From positions 30,072,318-30,136,317 of the forward strand of contig NC_087068.1 of NCBI RefSeq assembly GCF_963678635.1: a stretch of DNA of 64,000 nucleotides, given 5' to 3'. The stretch is from Symsagittifera roscoffensis. Its lineage: Eukaryota > Xenacoelomorpha > Acoela > Convolutidae. The position numbers and the translations under genes are program-made. Under the pieces are notes generated by a model. The model saw nothing but the letters and a program-made list of their open reading frames with translations, was not told where the DNA came from and did not search any database. Every line of letters starts with the position of its first letter. Within the stretch, counting starts at the first letter, position 1. Positions 12,418-23,391 of the stretch are shown in pieces.

Positions 12418-12518
12418 CAACACCTCCACCACGCTTGTTTATTCGATTTTTGATAATTATTCTGTCAAATCCCTGATTGTTGTAAATGTCTAATGAGTCC
12501 TTTTCTCCTAGTCAAGTT

Positions 12519-13400
12519 TCACAAATGAAAAACTACTATCCGCAGATCTTTAAAATTGTCGACAGAAAATTTAAAATGGTCTTGATGGCTTCTTATTGCT
12601 TGCACGTTCAAAAACAGGATCAGCTCAATGTTTAAAGGTTTAGAGCAGTCTTCCTCTACTTTGTTGTCCGTAAATAACAAAGAAAAAATAATGAAAATTA
12701 GTATATGTGGAAATAGTATGTAGTGTGGTGATGACTTTGCTGTTATGAACCTCCCTATAAGCTCAGAAAGTTTATTCAATTTTTCAATGTTTTCATTCTT
12801 TCCGTAATTTGATTCACCTAGGGTTCTTCTCGAGTACGTTTTGCATTTGGTCGATTTGAATAGTTCGAACTGATACTTCGATTGGGAAAAATAGTGGCAC
12901 AATCAGCTGGCAAGGTACTGTTTTTTTTTCGTATAAGCCAACGCCTTGACGAGAACAAACTGGCGTCAATTTTTTGTAATTTTTTACAATGTTTTGAATC
13001 TTTTTGATGGTAGATAATAATTTCTATTCTTTTTTACAGTAAATGAAAATGTCACGATCGTGTTCAGAAAGCCGCTCATTAACAAAAAATGGAGGGTCAA
13101 AAGCATTGTTTGCAAATAATCTCCTATTTTCCCAAACAACTTCCCTCTGATGATTACACAATATTTTCGCTATTATGGGCCTAGGTTTATATGTTTTTTT
13201 TCTGGTAAGTAGCGGCATGCAGCGAAATCGCATGATATCGGTAAAATAATAACATCTCTTACCAGTCCGACAGTTTTATGAACTGCAACCCGAGAAATGT
13301 CAATGAACATAAATGATGGGTAGCGCTCGAGAAAGGAAATCCTCTTCTTGGAATTGCCGTTATCTTCCAGCAAACGATCTTCTCCCTGCTTTTTCGTCTT
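12519..13400 (-). pseudogene. LINE fragment: ORF1 C-terminus and start of ORF2 endonuclease
   Basis: On the minus strand, 13233-13024 encodes a segment with KPRPIIAKILCNHQREVVWE and later FFVNERLSEHDRD, the pattern of the C-terminal domain of LINE ORF1 proteins (RNA-binding chaperone of the retrotransposition particle). About 120 bp further on, the frame 12902-12519 ends with ILFLNVQAIRSHQDHF, resembling the beginning of an apurinic-like endonuclease domain of ORF2. The rest of ORF2 is missing. Frames are broken, so this is a dead, truncated element. Assignment rests on motif pattern only. Confidence 0.5.
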
Positions 13401-13860
13401 GCTGCTGCATCCACTTCACTATGCTCGTCAAAAAGTTACTGCTAATGCTTTGATGAAGTCCTATTTTAAGTCCCAATATTATGATTCGGTTAACTCGGGC
13501 ACAGCGACTTCTCTAATTGTTTATTAGACCTGAAGCTTTATAATATTTATATCACAACAATTAGACTGAGGTCAATTCAAGTGCTTGGAGAAACGCAAAG
13601 GCAAATTAACTTGGACTACAAACACGCTGTGAAGTTGAGGAATTTATATAACGAAATTCTAATTCAATTAACCCAGCCCCAATTGCCACGTGTTTCTTGC
13701 GCTTCAATGTCAAGAAAATAATAAACCTGAGGTTAAAAAGAGTTGAGTTGCACGTGTGGTTTCCTTTGAAAAGAAAATTAGATCTGAAAATACTTTTGTT
13801 TTTCTTTCGAGTAAAACTGCTTCATTTTTTTGCCCCAATACTATATCAAATCAAATCAAG

Positions 13861-14050
13861 CTGACCAGTGAAACTCTGCGCGTGGGAGGCTTCGAAAGTA
13901 TTTTACCCAGTAGTGGATTTGTGGACTGGTTTGGTGGTAACATTTTGAGAGAACACTCCGACAGATCCCTGTCGGTGGTCGTTTGGGCTCGATTGAAGCC
14001 AGATTCAACTGAGCCTTAGAGCGGATTGTTGAGCTTGGTGAGATCAATCC
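13861..14050. other. GC-richer island of unknown origin
   Basis: This stretch of about 190 bp is richer in G and C than its surroundings and has open frames on both strands (plus 13756-14019, minus 14086-13856). I recognise no domain. It lies just upstream of the LINE PHD-finger segment and could be its 5' region. Confidence 0.3.
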
Positions 14051-14149
14051 AAATGTTCCCCCAATTTTTTTCTGAGAGAATGCCAAAATTGAAACGGAAA
14101 ACGTCTAATAAACAGAATGTTATAATTTATTAACTGAAGATCCCGAAAA

Positions 14150-16240
14150 TTTTGCATGTAAACTTAGTGGAAATGAACGCGAGTTTAATTGTCATTCGTG
14201 TGACGTTTGCGAAACCTGGTTGCCCGATGAATGTAGCAAATTGCCCAAAGAAGTTCTCCAAAGCTTAGGCAAAGTAAAACATTTTTCCTGGAAATGCGAT
14301 GAGTGTTTTAGACTATAAAAAATGATAAATTGTAACAATCTTTCGAGAAGATCACAAACGAAAACCAAAACGCCAATTTAGCGATCTAATTTGATTTAAC
14401 CGATGTAAAACTTTCAATAAAAAAGAATAACGACCAAATATTGACAATTCAGAAAGAAATTTCAGAAATTAAAAATCTTGCTTATTTGAAGCAGTCCATT
14501 GGACCAAGTAACGATTTTTTTGTCAAATGAGAGAGATATTACCGTTTTGCCGAAAAAAACAGAGCAATTTATCTACAACAATTAAAAAGGCTTCCACTCC
14601 AAACTAAGAAGAAACAGACTCTTGTCTTATTGGAATGAAAGTTGTGATAAATGGATTAGCAAAAAAAATACACGACGTTAAAGTTGTACAAATTGAAAGG
14701 GACAGAAATAGTTTGCTGCAAAAATTCAGACACAGGATGAAATTTGAAGAAAAAACTCTGAGCGACAATTTTAGACTTGGTAAAGAACATTCATACAAAG
14801 CAAGAATTCTTGACTTTTACATTCCATCTCCTTGGTATCGTAAACTTATTTTTCGGTCGATAAAAAAACCAAAGAATTCGAATCAGTATATCAAGCAGTT
14901 TACGAAATATGCGGACTATCAGAACGAAAAGATATTTCTGAAATAAAGAAACAATATGAGTTCTTTGATGCAAAAAGAAAAATCAGACTTTAAAATCAAG
15001 GCTGGAAGCCATGTTTTTGGCATTTACACAATTGACTTTAACAAAAAGGTTCAATCTGAGCATAATATAAATGCTGCAAGAGTATGAGTTAAATCTGAGT
15101 ATGAGTTAAATGCTGCAAGCAAGAAATGAATGAATTTAGAACTAGTCTAAGCCGTTTACTTTGAGTCAATGAAAGACTTTGATCTAAAAATGACTTAAAA
15201 ATTTATCAGATCGATAAATAAAAAAGCAAAAAAACCCAAAAAAATGTCATACAAAATACCAGTTTATGCTCTGATTTTGCAATGTGTGATTTTGCATCTC
15301 TGTACAAAACAGACAACGAACCATTGAATAATCCGAGCCAAAGTAGTTTTTCAGGAATATACTTATCACATACGGTATGCCAGAAAGTTTTGACAACTTT
15401 TCCTCTTTATATGCTGACAATTCAAAAACTATTGGATATAGACTTTACCTTTCTCCGACTCAAACAAATTTAAACAATGTGAGAACCTGGGCAGCAGAAA
15501 ACAGAATTGACATCAGTTATGGCAAATTTGAGCAAAATAGATTTAAAAAGTCAAACAAGCGATACTGTTTGAGCGATTTTTTATCTATTGATGGAGAATA
15601 AACAGTTTTAAAAGACACGGCGAAAGACCTTGGTTTTTAGTACAATTTCAAAAGGTCATCAACATACCACATCACCGAAAGGCTTGAAAAAGCAAACATG
15701 TAATTTATTTTATCAGAAGATCTTCGCCAAACTCACTGAGTAGCTCTGCTCGGGTTTCGCTTTTAAGTTGCATAATGTCAAATTTTTTTTATCCATCTCC
15801 ATCTTTGTTTGCGACTAAAAACCAATGTAAGAGAATAGAAAAATGTCAACGACGATGCATAAAATGGTTTTACAAAAACATGAATTGAATTATGAGGATT
15901 AGATCTTTTTATTTGAACAAAAGCAAACTTTTTCATACACTCGTAACTTAGCCTCTGGCGTGACAAATAATACAAAATGAATTTTGATAGTCAACTCAGA
16001 AACGTTTTGGTTACGACCTAAGTGAGCCCTAAAACCCTTTTCTGATCTCCTTAACTTTTCGTATGTTTCATTCTCTCGTTTTCTTTTTGAAACTTTGAAC
16101 CATCTTGTAGTTATGACAGTCCTCTACAGATAGTATCAGTCGAGGAAAAGAAAAATTCTAAACAATATCTAACAAAATTAAACACGCGAACTGATTGCAG
16201 TCCTTCATCAACACAAAGAGAGGAGAGCTTCTCCAAAGTT
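14150..16240 (+). mobile_element. Degenerate CR1/Jockey-like LINE (PHD finger, ORF1, RT tail)
   Basis: In order on the plus strand: a PHD-like zinc finger near 14185-14320 (FNCHSCDVCETWLPDEC ... WKCDEC); a short coiled-coil stretch near 14400-14490; and an ORF1-like RNA-binding segment at 14635-14946, with RLGKEHSYKARI and SIKKPKN typical of LINE ORF1. After a large internal deletion comes the end of the reverse transcriptase at 15377-15640, with motif C as SLYADNSKTIG and then LNNVRTWAAENRID and KDTAKDLGF. A C-terminal tail with IEKCQRRCIKWF lies near 15835-15870. Stops and frameshifts throughout show it is inactive. The 3' end (15952-16240) recurs at 17452-17722. Confidence 0.7.
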
Positions 16241-16244
16241 GGTT

Positions 16245-17040
16245 CGGATATGATTCCAATTTTTTTTCGTTTTGAAGTTTTACCATCACTCACAAGTATT
16301 CAATTTTAGATCCTTTTTAGCGAATTTTTTTTTCCGTCTCAAGACATCCATCTCTTCTTTTTTCCATTTTAGATGTCGTCATGACTCATGGATGGTTGAG
16401 TTTCCTGACAGCAATAGAACACGCAAGATCCTCCCATAGCTTCAAACAAACACTGTTTTGCAGTGATCGCAATTTTCATCTACTCTGAAAAAGTCTATTT
16501 TTTTTTGATTTGTAGATGTTTGAAAAGTCTCAATTGTTCGTTCTTGTCTTTTTTCTTGGCGAAAACTCGAAAGCATATTCTCAAAATTGCGAAGTCGGTT
16601 ATGCCTGTTTTTCAATTTTTGTTTAACGGAATCAAATTTTCATCTCGTAAAAAACATTGTTGGCGAAATTTGGAACATTGAATAGGGGTGATGCTGGCTG
16701 GCATTAGTTTCGACAATTGAATTGCATATATTTGATAAAACCCCGATTAAGGTTTCGTCCATTACAGTTTTTCGTGTGATTACAATTGATTCCCATCCGT
16801 CATGCTTCTCTAAGCTTCTCGCTAAAGTATATACTACTATCGCAGTATGGGTACAATTTTTCAAGGATTGATTCGTAAGGAAAAAATTTGCTTGTTTTGA
16901 CAGAGAACATCCATTTTTAGCATATCAATTTATTTTTGATGATAAAAGTTAACCCTTTTTTTCCATTGCTTTAAGTGTTGTAACAACATCTTCGGTGCTG
17001 TATCAACGCTAAAAAATTTCAAATCCAGTCTATTCACGTT
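16245..17040. repeat. Dispersed repeat, copy 1 (second copy at 29110-29650)
   Basis: The segment shares long alignable stretches with 29110-29650: GGATATGATTCC, GAAGTTTTACCATCACTCAC, GAGTTTCCTGACAGCAATAG, TTTGAAAAGTCTCAATTGT, CCCCGATTAAGGTTTCGTCC and CAGAGAACATC. Copies differ by indels. On the minus strand both have a short shared peptide, VMDETLIG, with a downstream CDHCK motif. This hints at an ancestral coding sequence on that strand, but no full frame survives. Confidence 0.7.
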
Positions 17041-17451
17041 TCAAAAAAAAAAACGTTTTTTCTTAAGGCGGAACGTTGGAGAATAACTGATCGCAGAATA
17101 GGAGAGTTGGATAGTGCGTTAAAAATACAAAAAATTTTGTGACAATTTTGCTAGCGACTTGAGTCATACTGATAAAACTTAACGACCAAGTATGTAAAAA
17201 TTTTGACCAAAAACCACGTATTATACAGGAGTTTAATTGATTTTGCCCGGGTTTGTTTTAAAACATCTTTAAACATCCGGTACTTGTTTAGAAGATAACG
17301 ATTAAATTAAGGAAACTTGGTAACGATTCCTTAACTGCCTGACAACTAAATATTGACATAGTCAACATAAGACTTGAACTTGAGTGCTTTTGGCCCCGTG
17401 TCTCTACAATTAATCTAAAATGTCAAAATTTCAAAGGCATTCGTAACATGG

Positions 17452-17722
17452 CTTCTGGCGTGACAAATAAAAAAAATTGAAATTTGATAGCTTAACTCAG
17501 AAATTTTTTGGTTGCCACCTAAGTGAGCCGTAAAACTTTATTCTGAGCTCCTTAGAATTTCAAATTTTTCATTCTCTTGTTTCACTTCGAAACTTTGAAA
17601 CTTTGTAATTATGACAGTTCTCTACCGATTGTATCAGTCGAGGAAGAGAGAACGAAAGTGAGCACAGGAATAGATTGCAGTCATTCATCAAGAGAAAGAG
17701 AAAGAGAGCTTCTCCAACCGGA
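17452..17722 (+). mobile_element. Second copy of the LINE 3' end
   Basis: Alignable from end to end with 15952-16240: CTGGCGTGACAAATAA, CACCTAAGTGAGCC, TATCAGTCGAGGAA, GATTGCAGTC and GAGAGCTTCTCCAA. A 5'-truncated LINE insertion is the simplest reading. Confidence 0.7.
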
Positions 17723-18001
17723 GCAAATCCTTTAAATGATTTGAATAGTAGAAGAGTGAGCAGAGATGGGGGAGGGGCCTGTTGTAGACCCTCATGTATT
17801 AACAAAGAAGTTTCATTCGGTCTACAAACTACTACAAGCTATGTATTAAGCTAAGGAAACAAATTACCAGGTATTAAGATAGCTTAAAGATTTTTTCCCC
17901 CTGCATCATGATGTTTATACCAATATGGCAAGTTTCAAAATTTTTAGGCGCCAAAAATTGCTAAACATGCGTTACCAATGCAACTCTTACATTTTGAAAT
18001 A
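17723..18001. other. Intergenic DNA left of the LTR element
   Basis: I see no gene or clear repeat here. The only visible landmark is a purine-rich run in 17730-17790. The sequence directly abutting the LTR start at 18002 is GAAATA. Confidence 0.4.
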
Positions 18002-18860
18002 TGTAACATTCGCCCAAATACTACACAGCGACAGAGCGTAGAAAAAGTACCTATTAACGACTGGCAGGCGTCAGTTACCTTAATCCTACTCATTTTTCAC
18101 CGTCTCGACCTTGCCAGTTGATTTTCTGGTCTGTCTAGGGCTAAGTAAAAAGTTACTATTTTTAGGCCATCAGTCAAACGACTTTTGATCAGCTTTCGTT
18201 TACATGCGAACACAACCACATAGCTGAGTCTCGGATTCTCAGACTACGTGATTGCTATTAAAAACACGGTTCGAATACCCTTTTTTAATATGTTTTTGTG
18301 TGACAGATCTATATTAAATCCATTGGAGATGGATTGACCCTTTTCTCTTCCTAGCTACTCATATTCTAAAATATCAAATAATACCGGTGTTAATTCAAAG
18401 TTCTATGGCATCAGAGTAGCTAAAAAGTTAGTTTTATGCAATCCTTTAACATATAACAGTCTCTGGGGGACCAAGCCTCCGCTCCCGTAATCTTCTCTAG
18501 ATAACGTTCTTATCTCTCCCAATTTTTTGGCACGGGAGGGTTCCGCGGAATAATCCTTCCCCACTGAAGCTTCCTTTTCCACTAATTTCCACTGCTAAGG
18601 ATCTTTTCGTGTATTATTGCCACGATAAGAGGCTTCGTTTTTCTCGTGTTCCCGCACGACCGATTCCCACTATATTTGTCGTTGTTCTGTTTTTTCGTTC
18701 CTTTTCGTCAAAATGGCCGTCTTTTTTGTATTTCAGAGAAATATTCACTCTTCGATCGAAATTTTAAAAATAAAAATTCCAGAAAATTCCTACCCTCTTT
18801 CGCGATACTTTTTCGTTACTAAGGCCTTTAGTCGTCTTTTTCTGTCATATCCGGAAGGTC
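18002..18860 (-). repeat. Left (3') LTR of the Gag-protease element
   Basis: Begins TGTAACATTCGCCC on the plus strand and runs to about GGAAGGTC at 18860. It matches 27535-28393 at about 97-98% by eye. It includes GACAGATCTATATTAAATCC, a segment containing GGAGATGGATTG, and the G-rich stretch GGGAGGGTTCCGCGG. The exact right edge is uncertain because similarity fades after TTTTTCTGTC. Confidence 0.88.
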
Positions 18861-19621
18861 CCCATCATTGTCCCTATTGATCGCATAACACCGGGTTATC
18901 GTCAAGTAGTGTTCCAGTTCTCTGTAATCAATCTTACAAATCGCATAAGAAAAAGAAATTTATCTACTCCACCTCAACTCACTACGTGTCACAAATGGCA
19001 TCGTACTACATCTCACTGCCTTTCAACATTTTCACAAAATTTGCACCATGAGGAGTGTCCTAGATAAAATTTCTTTTCTGACTACTTACGTCATCTTGCC
19101 ATAAAACTTCTTTTCGCTCTTTGTGATTGAAAAATTGGGACGTGGCACGGCCACGCACCCGTTAAAATTAACTTTACGTCACTCACCACGTATAATCAGT
19201 TATTTATGCGGTCCTATTTGATATTAAAACTAAGAAACTCTGTGGCTAGGAAAGTTATTGAGTTACTCACCCTTTCCGAGCGAGTTTACCCAAACTTACC
19301 ATTTCGCCACACAGTGAAATTGTGTCTTACACAGGTTAAAAACTTCAGTCGTGTTTAAATAGGTAAATATACTCACCTATGTTCTAAATATATACATAAG
19401 TAGCATAACTAAAATTTTCTTTCAACAATTTTAACAATTGCAACAATTTTCAAAGTTTGGTCTAACCAAACAAGATCAAAACAAAAAGTTTAACAAGTTC
19501 AATAATCACATTGTTCGTGGTTGATTAGTTCAAGTTTTAACACACAAAGACAATCAAGTTTTTTTCTCCTTCTCTTCCTTTCTTGTTCACGTCTTCACTT
19601 GTCCTCTTCGTTCCATCATTT
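18861..19621 (-). other. 3' untranslated segment between the last ORF and the 3' LTR
   Basis: About 760 bp with no open frame. It includes AT-rich runs with several AACAATTTT-like repeats near 19420-19450. It would be the 3' noncoding part of the element's transcript. Confidence 0.5.
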
Positions 19622-21967
19622 TCATTCCATTGCTTCTCCTTCCTGATCTTCAGCTTCACTGTCTTCTAAGACTTTTTCCAACATGTCCATGGAGTTGTGG
19701 GCCGTGCCCCAACTCTCCTGTTCCAACAGCCTCGGTTTGCAACAAGATAGCAAGTCCACATTCACCTTTTGCTCCCGGTTCCTGCAAAAGCTGTTGTGAA
19801 GACACAGGCTCACATTTCGTTCTAGGTCAGCTCTTAAGACCTCTTTCTTCTCATCTTCAGTTACACAAGGCGCTCCAGCTACTCGCTTCACCGCCGCGGT
19901 GACTGCGTTTCTGTGCGTCAGGAATGCTCTCTTATAGGCTCCCGGTCCTATATCTAGCTGGAAAGATTGATAGTTTTCCGTGTTCCTCGACATATGACGC
20001 TTCGCGCGTTCATACATCCATGACGTCATCACTGCACGGAACCAAGGCATCAACTTTTGCCTTGACCTTATTTTTTCAATGACTTTGGGTATTCTCAGAA
20101 CCTTGCAGGTGGTTCTGAAAAGATCCAATTCGCGGCTCATCTTCACGTTGCTCAGCTGCTCAGGAGTCGGCACGGCCGTCTCCTGTTCACTTGTCACCGC
20201 GTTAGCCTCCAACCACCTCACTGCCAGCATGGCACTAACCACAACGATTGACACCTGTTGATTCTGATCGGGCAACCCCGTAGAGTACAACTCCTCCACG
20301 TCCCATACTAGCATCAGATTCCCGCGTTTGGGGTACCATAACGTCTGCGCCAAGCAGTGGCAAGGATACTCCCCATCGGTTCTCAATATGTTCCTTCGGG
20401 TCCGATACCCTGAGGCTCCCAGCAACGGTTGCACCTCCATCATAATTCTGTGCAAATCGTCTTTCTCTTCTATGGTGGGGAGTTCAGTGGGTAACGCTCC
20501 ACTCGCTTTCTGCCTCTGGAACTCGCTCACGTTACCTTCGTTCAATCTCAGGAACTCTTCACCCACTACGTCTTGCAAATCGCCTTCAGATCTCTTCGGA
20601 ACTGCCCGAAAGATCTTTGCCAACAAATCATATGACCTCTCCGACATTCTGGCCAACCTCACGCACTTTGGCACAGAGAAAAGTTGATCAATCAACACCT
20701 GCTGCGTCCTCGCATCCATCACCACCATGTGCGTAGGATACCTACTATTGCAATATGGTGCGGAGCTTGAACCCACCAGATATTTTGAACCAGTAGGTTT
20801 ATGATAGACTTCACTATCCTTCAGATTCATTTCGTTTTCCAGAGCTTCTCGCCAGCCTCCAATCTTCTGCTCTGTCTGCAATGCTCCAGGGAACACTTCC
20901 ACGCTGAGGGACGTCACTAGCTCATGGGCACGCTCCAGGCGCTCAAGCAATTCTATCGAACTCGTCATGCTACAAAATCCCAAGGCTGTGGTCAAGTTTA
21001 CATCCGTCACCCCATGACAGTCCGCGACCAACTCCATGCCACTCTTATCCGATATGCTCAATCTTCCGTACAATCGTGCCAGTTGTCGATGCTGCCCGCT
21101 CAGCGTAATCAGACAGTGTCCCAAGTTGCAAACATGTCTTTCCATCCCTTTATGTTGAGCTAAACAGGTGCCTTGCTTCAACCAATTGCTCGATGGACTT
21201 TCCTCGGATAGTTCCGTGGATGGATTGCTCTTCCGCTTCGTCATACTCATGGCCAGCAGATGGTGTATCATGGCCAGATCATGTAGACTCGCATCATCAT
21301 CCAAGTCTAACCTGATATCCGCCGTCATGTCCCAGATTAAACCGGCGTTAGGATGGGGACACCAAGAAGGCTTCATGAGCTCCCACATGATTACTAGGCT
21401 AGTTTTCTAGGGACCGTCCCAAGAACCACAATCAAAACTCACTTGCCCCTTCAGCTCGGGAACCGAGGGTTCGACCACTCGTTCTTCTAAAATAATTCCC
21501 AGCTTGGGTTGTTCCACCATCAGCATTCCAGTTTCCTTAATCCGTTCGACCCAGAAGTTGAGCACTATGACTTGCTCATAGTCGAAGTACGCTTCGCTGG
21601 CTTCTTCCTTCACGAAGGGATTATACGCCATCCCCGGTATGCCAGACACATATTGGAACGACTTCATTTTCTCTAGTGTTGCAAAGTCTTTTTGTCCCCT
21701 GACTGTTTCAATCAACTCCCGGCTCACTTTCAATTCTTTGTTGGAATACCTTCTCACTTCTTCCAACTTGCGATAGCTCTCCATTTCATTCGACTCCCTA
21801 TTTGGTACAATCAATGGCATATCCTGATATAGTTCCAGAAGTGCCCTCCGAGCTGCAGTGAAATGATCGTGGTTCGTCCAGTCACATAGATCGCTCCCTG
21901 ATTGGCAGCTGCCAACCTGATGTTTGTCGGTATGAGATCTGACCTCTCGAAACCCATGTCGGTCCAA
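19622..21967 (-). CDS. Unknown long ORF of the LTR element (186 aa, TAG, 588 aa, same frame)
   Basis: A 186-codon frame (21967-21407) ends in TAG at 21409-21407. The same frame resumes at once and runs 588 codons from ATG 21388 to 19622. I recognise no family. Visible in the 588-aa part: a Cys/His cluster (C75, H79, H85, C87, H91, C92, H100) that could bind metal, a second PCHC at 342-345, two helix-rich stretches (about 145-165 and 240-265), a basic region near 330 and 436-470, and a very acidic C-terminus (571-588). There is no obvious signal peptide or membrane anchor, so an envelope protein is unlikely. It lies where pol would be expected, in the -1 frame relative to gag-pro. The first 40 or so residues overlap the protease in another frame and may be a shadow. 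It could be a structural or accessory protein, or a captured gene. Confidence 0.6.
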
Positions 21968-23391
21968 GTTTTGACTGGCATGACACTAACCACTGCTCCC
22001 GTGTCTAGCAGTCCCTTTACTGAAAGTTGTCTGCCTTGCACGTCCAGCACGTGTGCGGCCCGATCGGCCTCGCAACCTATGTGCACCGCATCTTTTTCGA
22101 GCATGGCGTTGTGTCCGATTCGTCTAACCTTCAGCTCCTCTTGACCAATGTATATCCGGCCAATCTGATCGTTCGCATCAGTTACGTGAGCTTTTGTGTA
22201 GATATTGATGCCATCCACATTCATTAGGATCGGGTATGGGCCATGGACTTCGATGTAATGTCCATCCACTTTCATCAGCCTCGGACCTCCTGTTGTGAGC
22301 AGCGCTCGCACTGCCCTGGAGTCCAGTTTGGGATCTTTCTCCTTCAGGTAGTCTGCATAAATGTCCAGGTGGACTAGTGTAATCTCGGATGGTTCACTCA
22401 AGTTCTTGACCACCTGGTGCCCTGCGACTGAGATAATGGACATTATCTTCGTCCCCTCCTTCGTCATGCCGAAAGTTCTACCAGATATAACGCTCAGTTT
22501 TAGTCCCTGCTTCCTGGGTTCCTCTTTGTCTTCTTTTTTCGTCGTTTTACCCAGAATATTAAATTTTTCCCGAAGATCCGTGCTCTCCAGCTCCGACCTT
22601 ACCCATTGCTCCACTTCTTTCGTGGCTAGCTCCTGTTTGACATTCTGCAACGCTGTCCTTGCCGCCAGACCGTAATCCACCTTGAGTTGGCTAGCCGACT
22701 CTGCCTCCAGGTTCGAGGCTACCACCTCGTCAGGCAGTGTCTTTACCTTCTTAGTCGTAAAGGTGCTCGGTGTCGTCTCCTTTCTCCGAGACTCGGCCTC
22801 GTTCATCAGACGGGCTCGACTGGCCTTGACACCCGAAAGCGCCTCTTCGTGGCGGGGATGTTTTGCGTCCGCCACTGCATCCCAAAACTGAGTGCAATCC
22901 GACTTGAAGTGTCCTTCCAAATTACAGAAGAAGCACCTCGGACCATATTTCATGATGAGCCCTCTGACGTACTCTTCGTGATCCTCGTCGGTCGCATCGA
23001 CGTCGTCGAGAAAGTAGCCTATTGCCTTTATGTTCTGTTTGTATGCAGAACACGCGGAAACGTGATGGTCCATCGAACCACAATTCGCACAAGAACTCCT
23101 CTTATCCATGTCATCGCGAGGTTGGTACCAACTGGAGTTTACACCAGTGTTTGTCCCGCTATAGTTACCATAATTGCTGTAACGGTTTTGCGCCCTCGGT
23201 TTTATGAGTAAGTACTCGCGTGACTTCATACGCAAATCATCGGGCGTGGGTACCTGGTCAAGTGACAGGGTGAAGTGTTTGGCCAACATCGTTTTCAACT
23301 GCTCTGTCATTACTCCGTCCATGAACTTCGAAGCAATCGCCAAGTTTCGCTCGGATTTTTTCTCATCGGGATTGCTTCTCCTCCTAATCAA
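21811..23391 (-). CDS. Gag C-terminus, two CCHC zinc knuckles and truncated retropepsin
   Basis: A 526-codon open frame, entered by frame change from the preceding gag frame (its first codon is TTG, with no proper ATG). Residues 1-65 look like the end of a capsid domain. Two CX2CX4HX4C knuckles follow at 101-114 (CANCGSMDHHVSAC) and 153-166 (CFFCNLEGHFKSDC), the nucleocapsid signature. A charged Lys/Glu-rich linker spans 180-300. A retropepsin-like domain starts near 447 with the active-site DTG at 463-465, and reaches GRTTIISLQLGG at 505-516. The frame then stops at 526, before the second conserved (I/L)LG-D half that the family normally has. The downstream ORF starts in the -1 frame and overlaps by about 150 bp. 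The protein would coat the element's RNA and mature it by proteolysis. Confidence 0.8.
   Translation of the reverse strand: MIRRRSNPDEKKSERNLAIASKFMDGVMTEQLKTMLAKHFTLSLDQVPTPDDLRMKSREYLLIKPRAQNRYSNYGNYSGTNTGVNSSWYQPRDDMDKRSSCANCGSMDHHVSACSAYKQNIKAIGYFLDDVDATDEDHEEYVRGLIMKYGPRCFFCNLEGHFKSDCTQFWDAVADAKHPRHEEALSGVKASRARLMNEAESRRKETTPSTFTTKKVKTLPDEVVASNLEAESASQLKVDYGLAARTALQNVKQELATKEVEQWVRSELESTDLREKFNILGKTTKKEDKEEPRKQGLKLSVISGRTFGMTKEGTKIMSIISVAGHQVVKNLSEPSEITLVHLDIYADYLKEKDPKLDSRAVRALLTTGGPRLMKVDGHYIEVHGPYPILMNVDGINIYTKAHVTDANDQIGRIYIGQEELKVRRIGHNAMLEKDAVHIGCEADRAAHVLDVQGRQLSVKGLLDTGAVVSVMPVKTWTDMGFERSDLIPTNIRLAAANQGAIYVTGRTTIISLQLGGHFWNYIRICH

Noticed and set aside
13024-13373. Host gene on the minus strand
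   Set aside because: The motif pattern fits a LINE ORF1 C-terminus followed by an endonuclease start, with broken frames.
20328-20687. Plus-strand frames inside the LTR element (also 22687-23211 and 23275-23760)
   Set aside because: They are opposite-strand shadows of the GC-richer gag and unknown ORFs on the minus strand; composition and motifs support the minus strand.
19622-21388. Envelope glycoprotein for the 588-aa ORF
   Set aside because: No signal peptide, no convincing membrane anchor and an acidic C-terminal tail.
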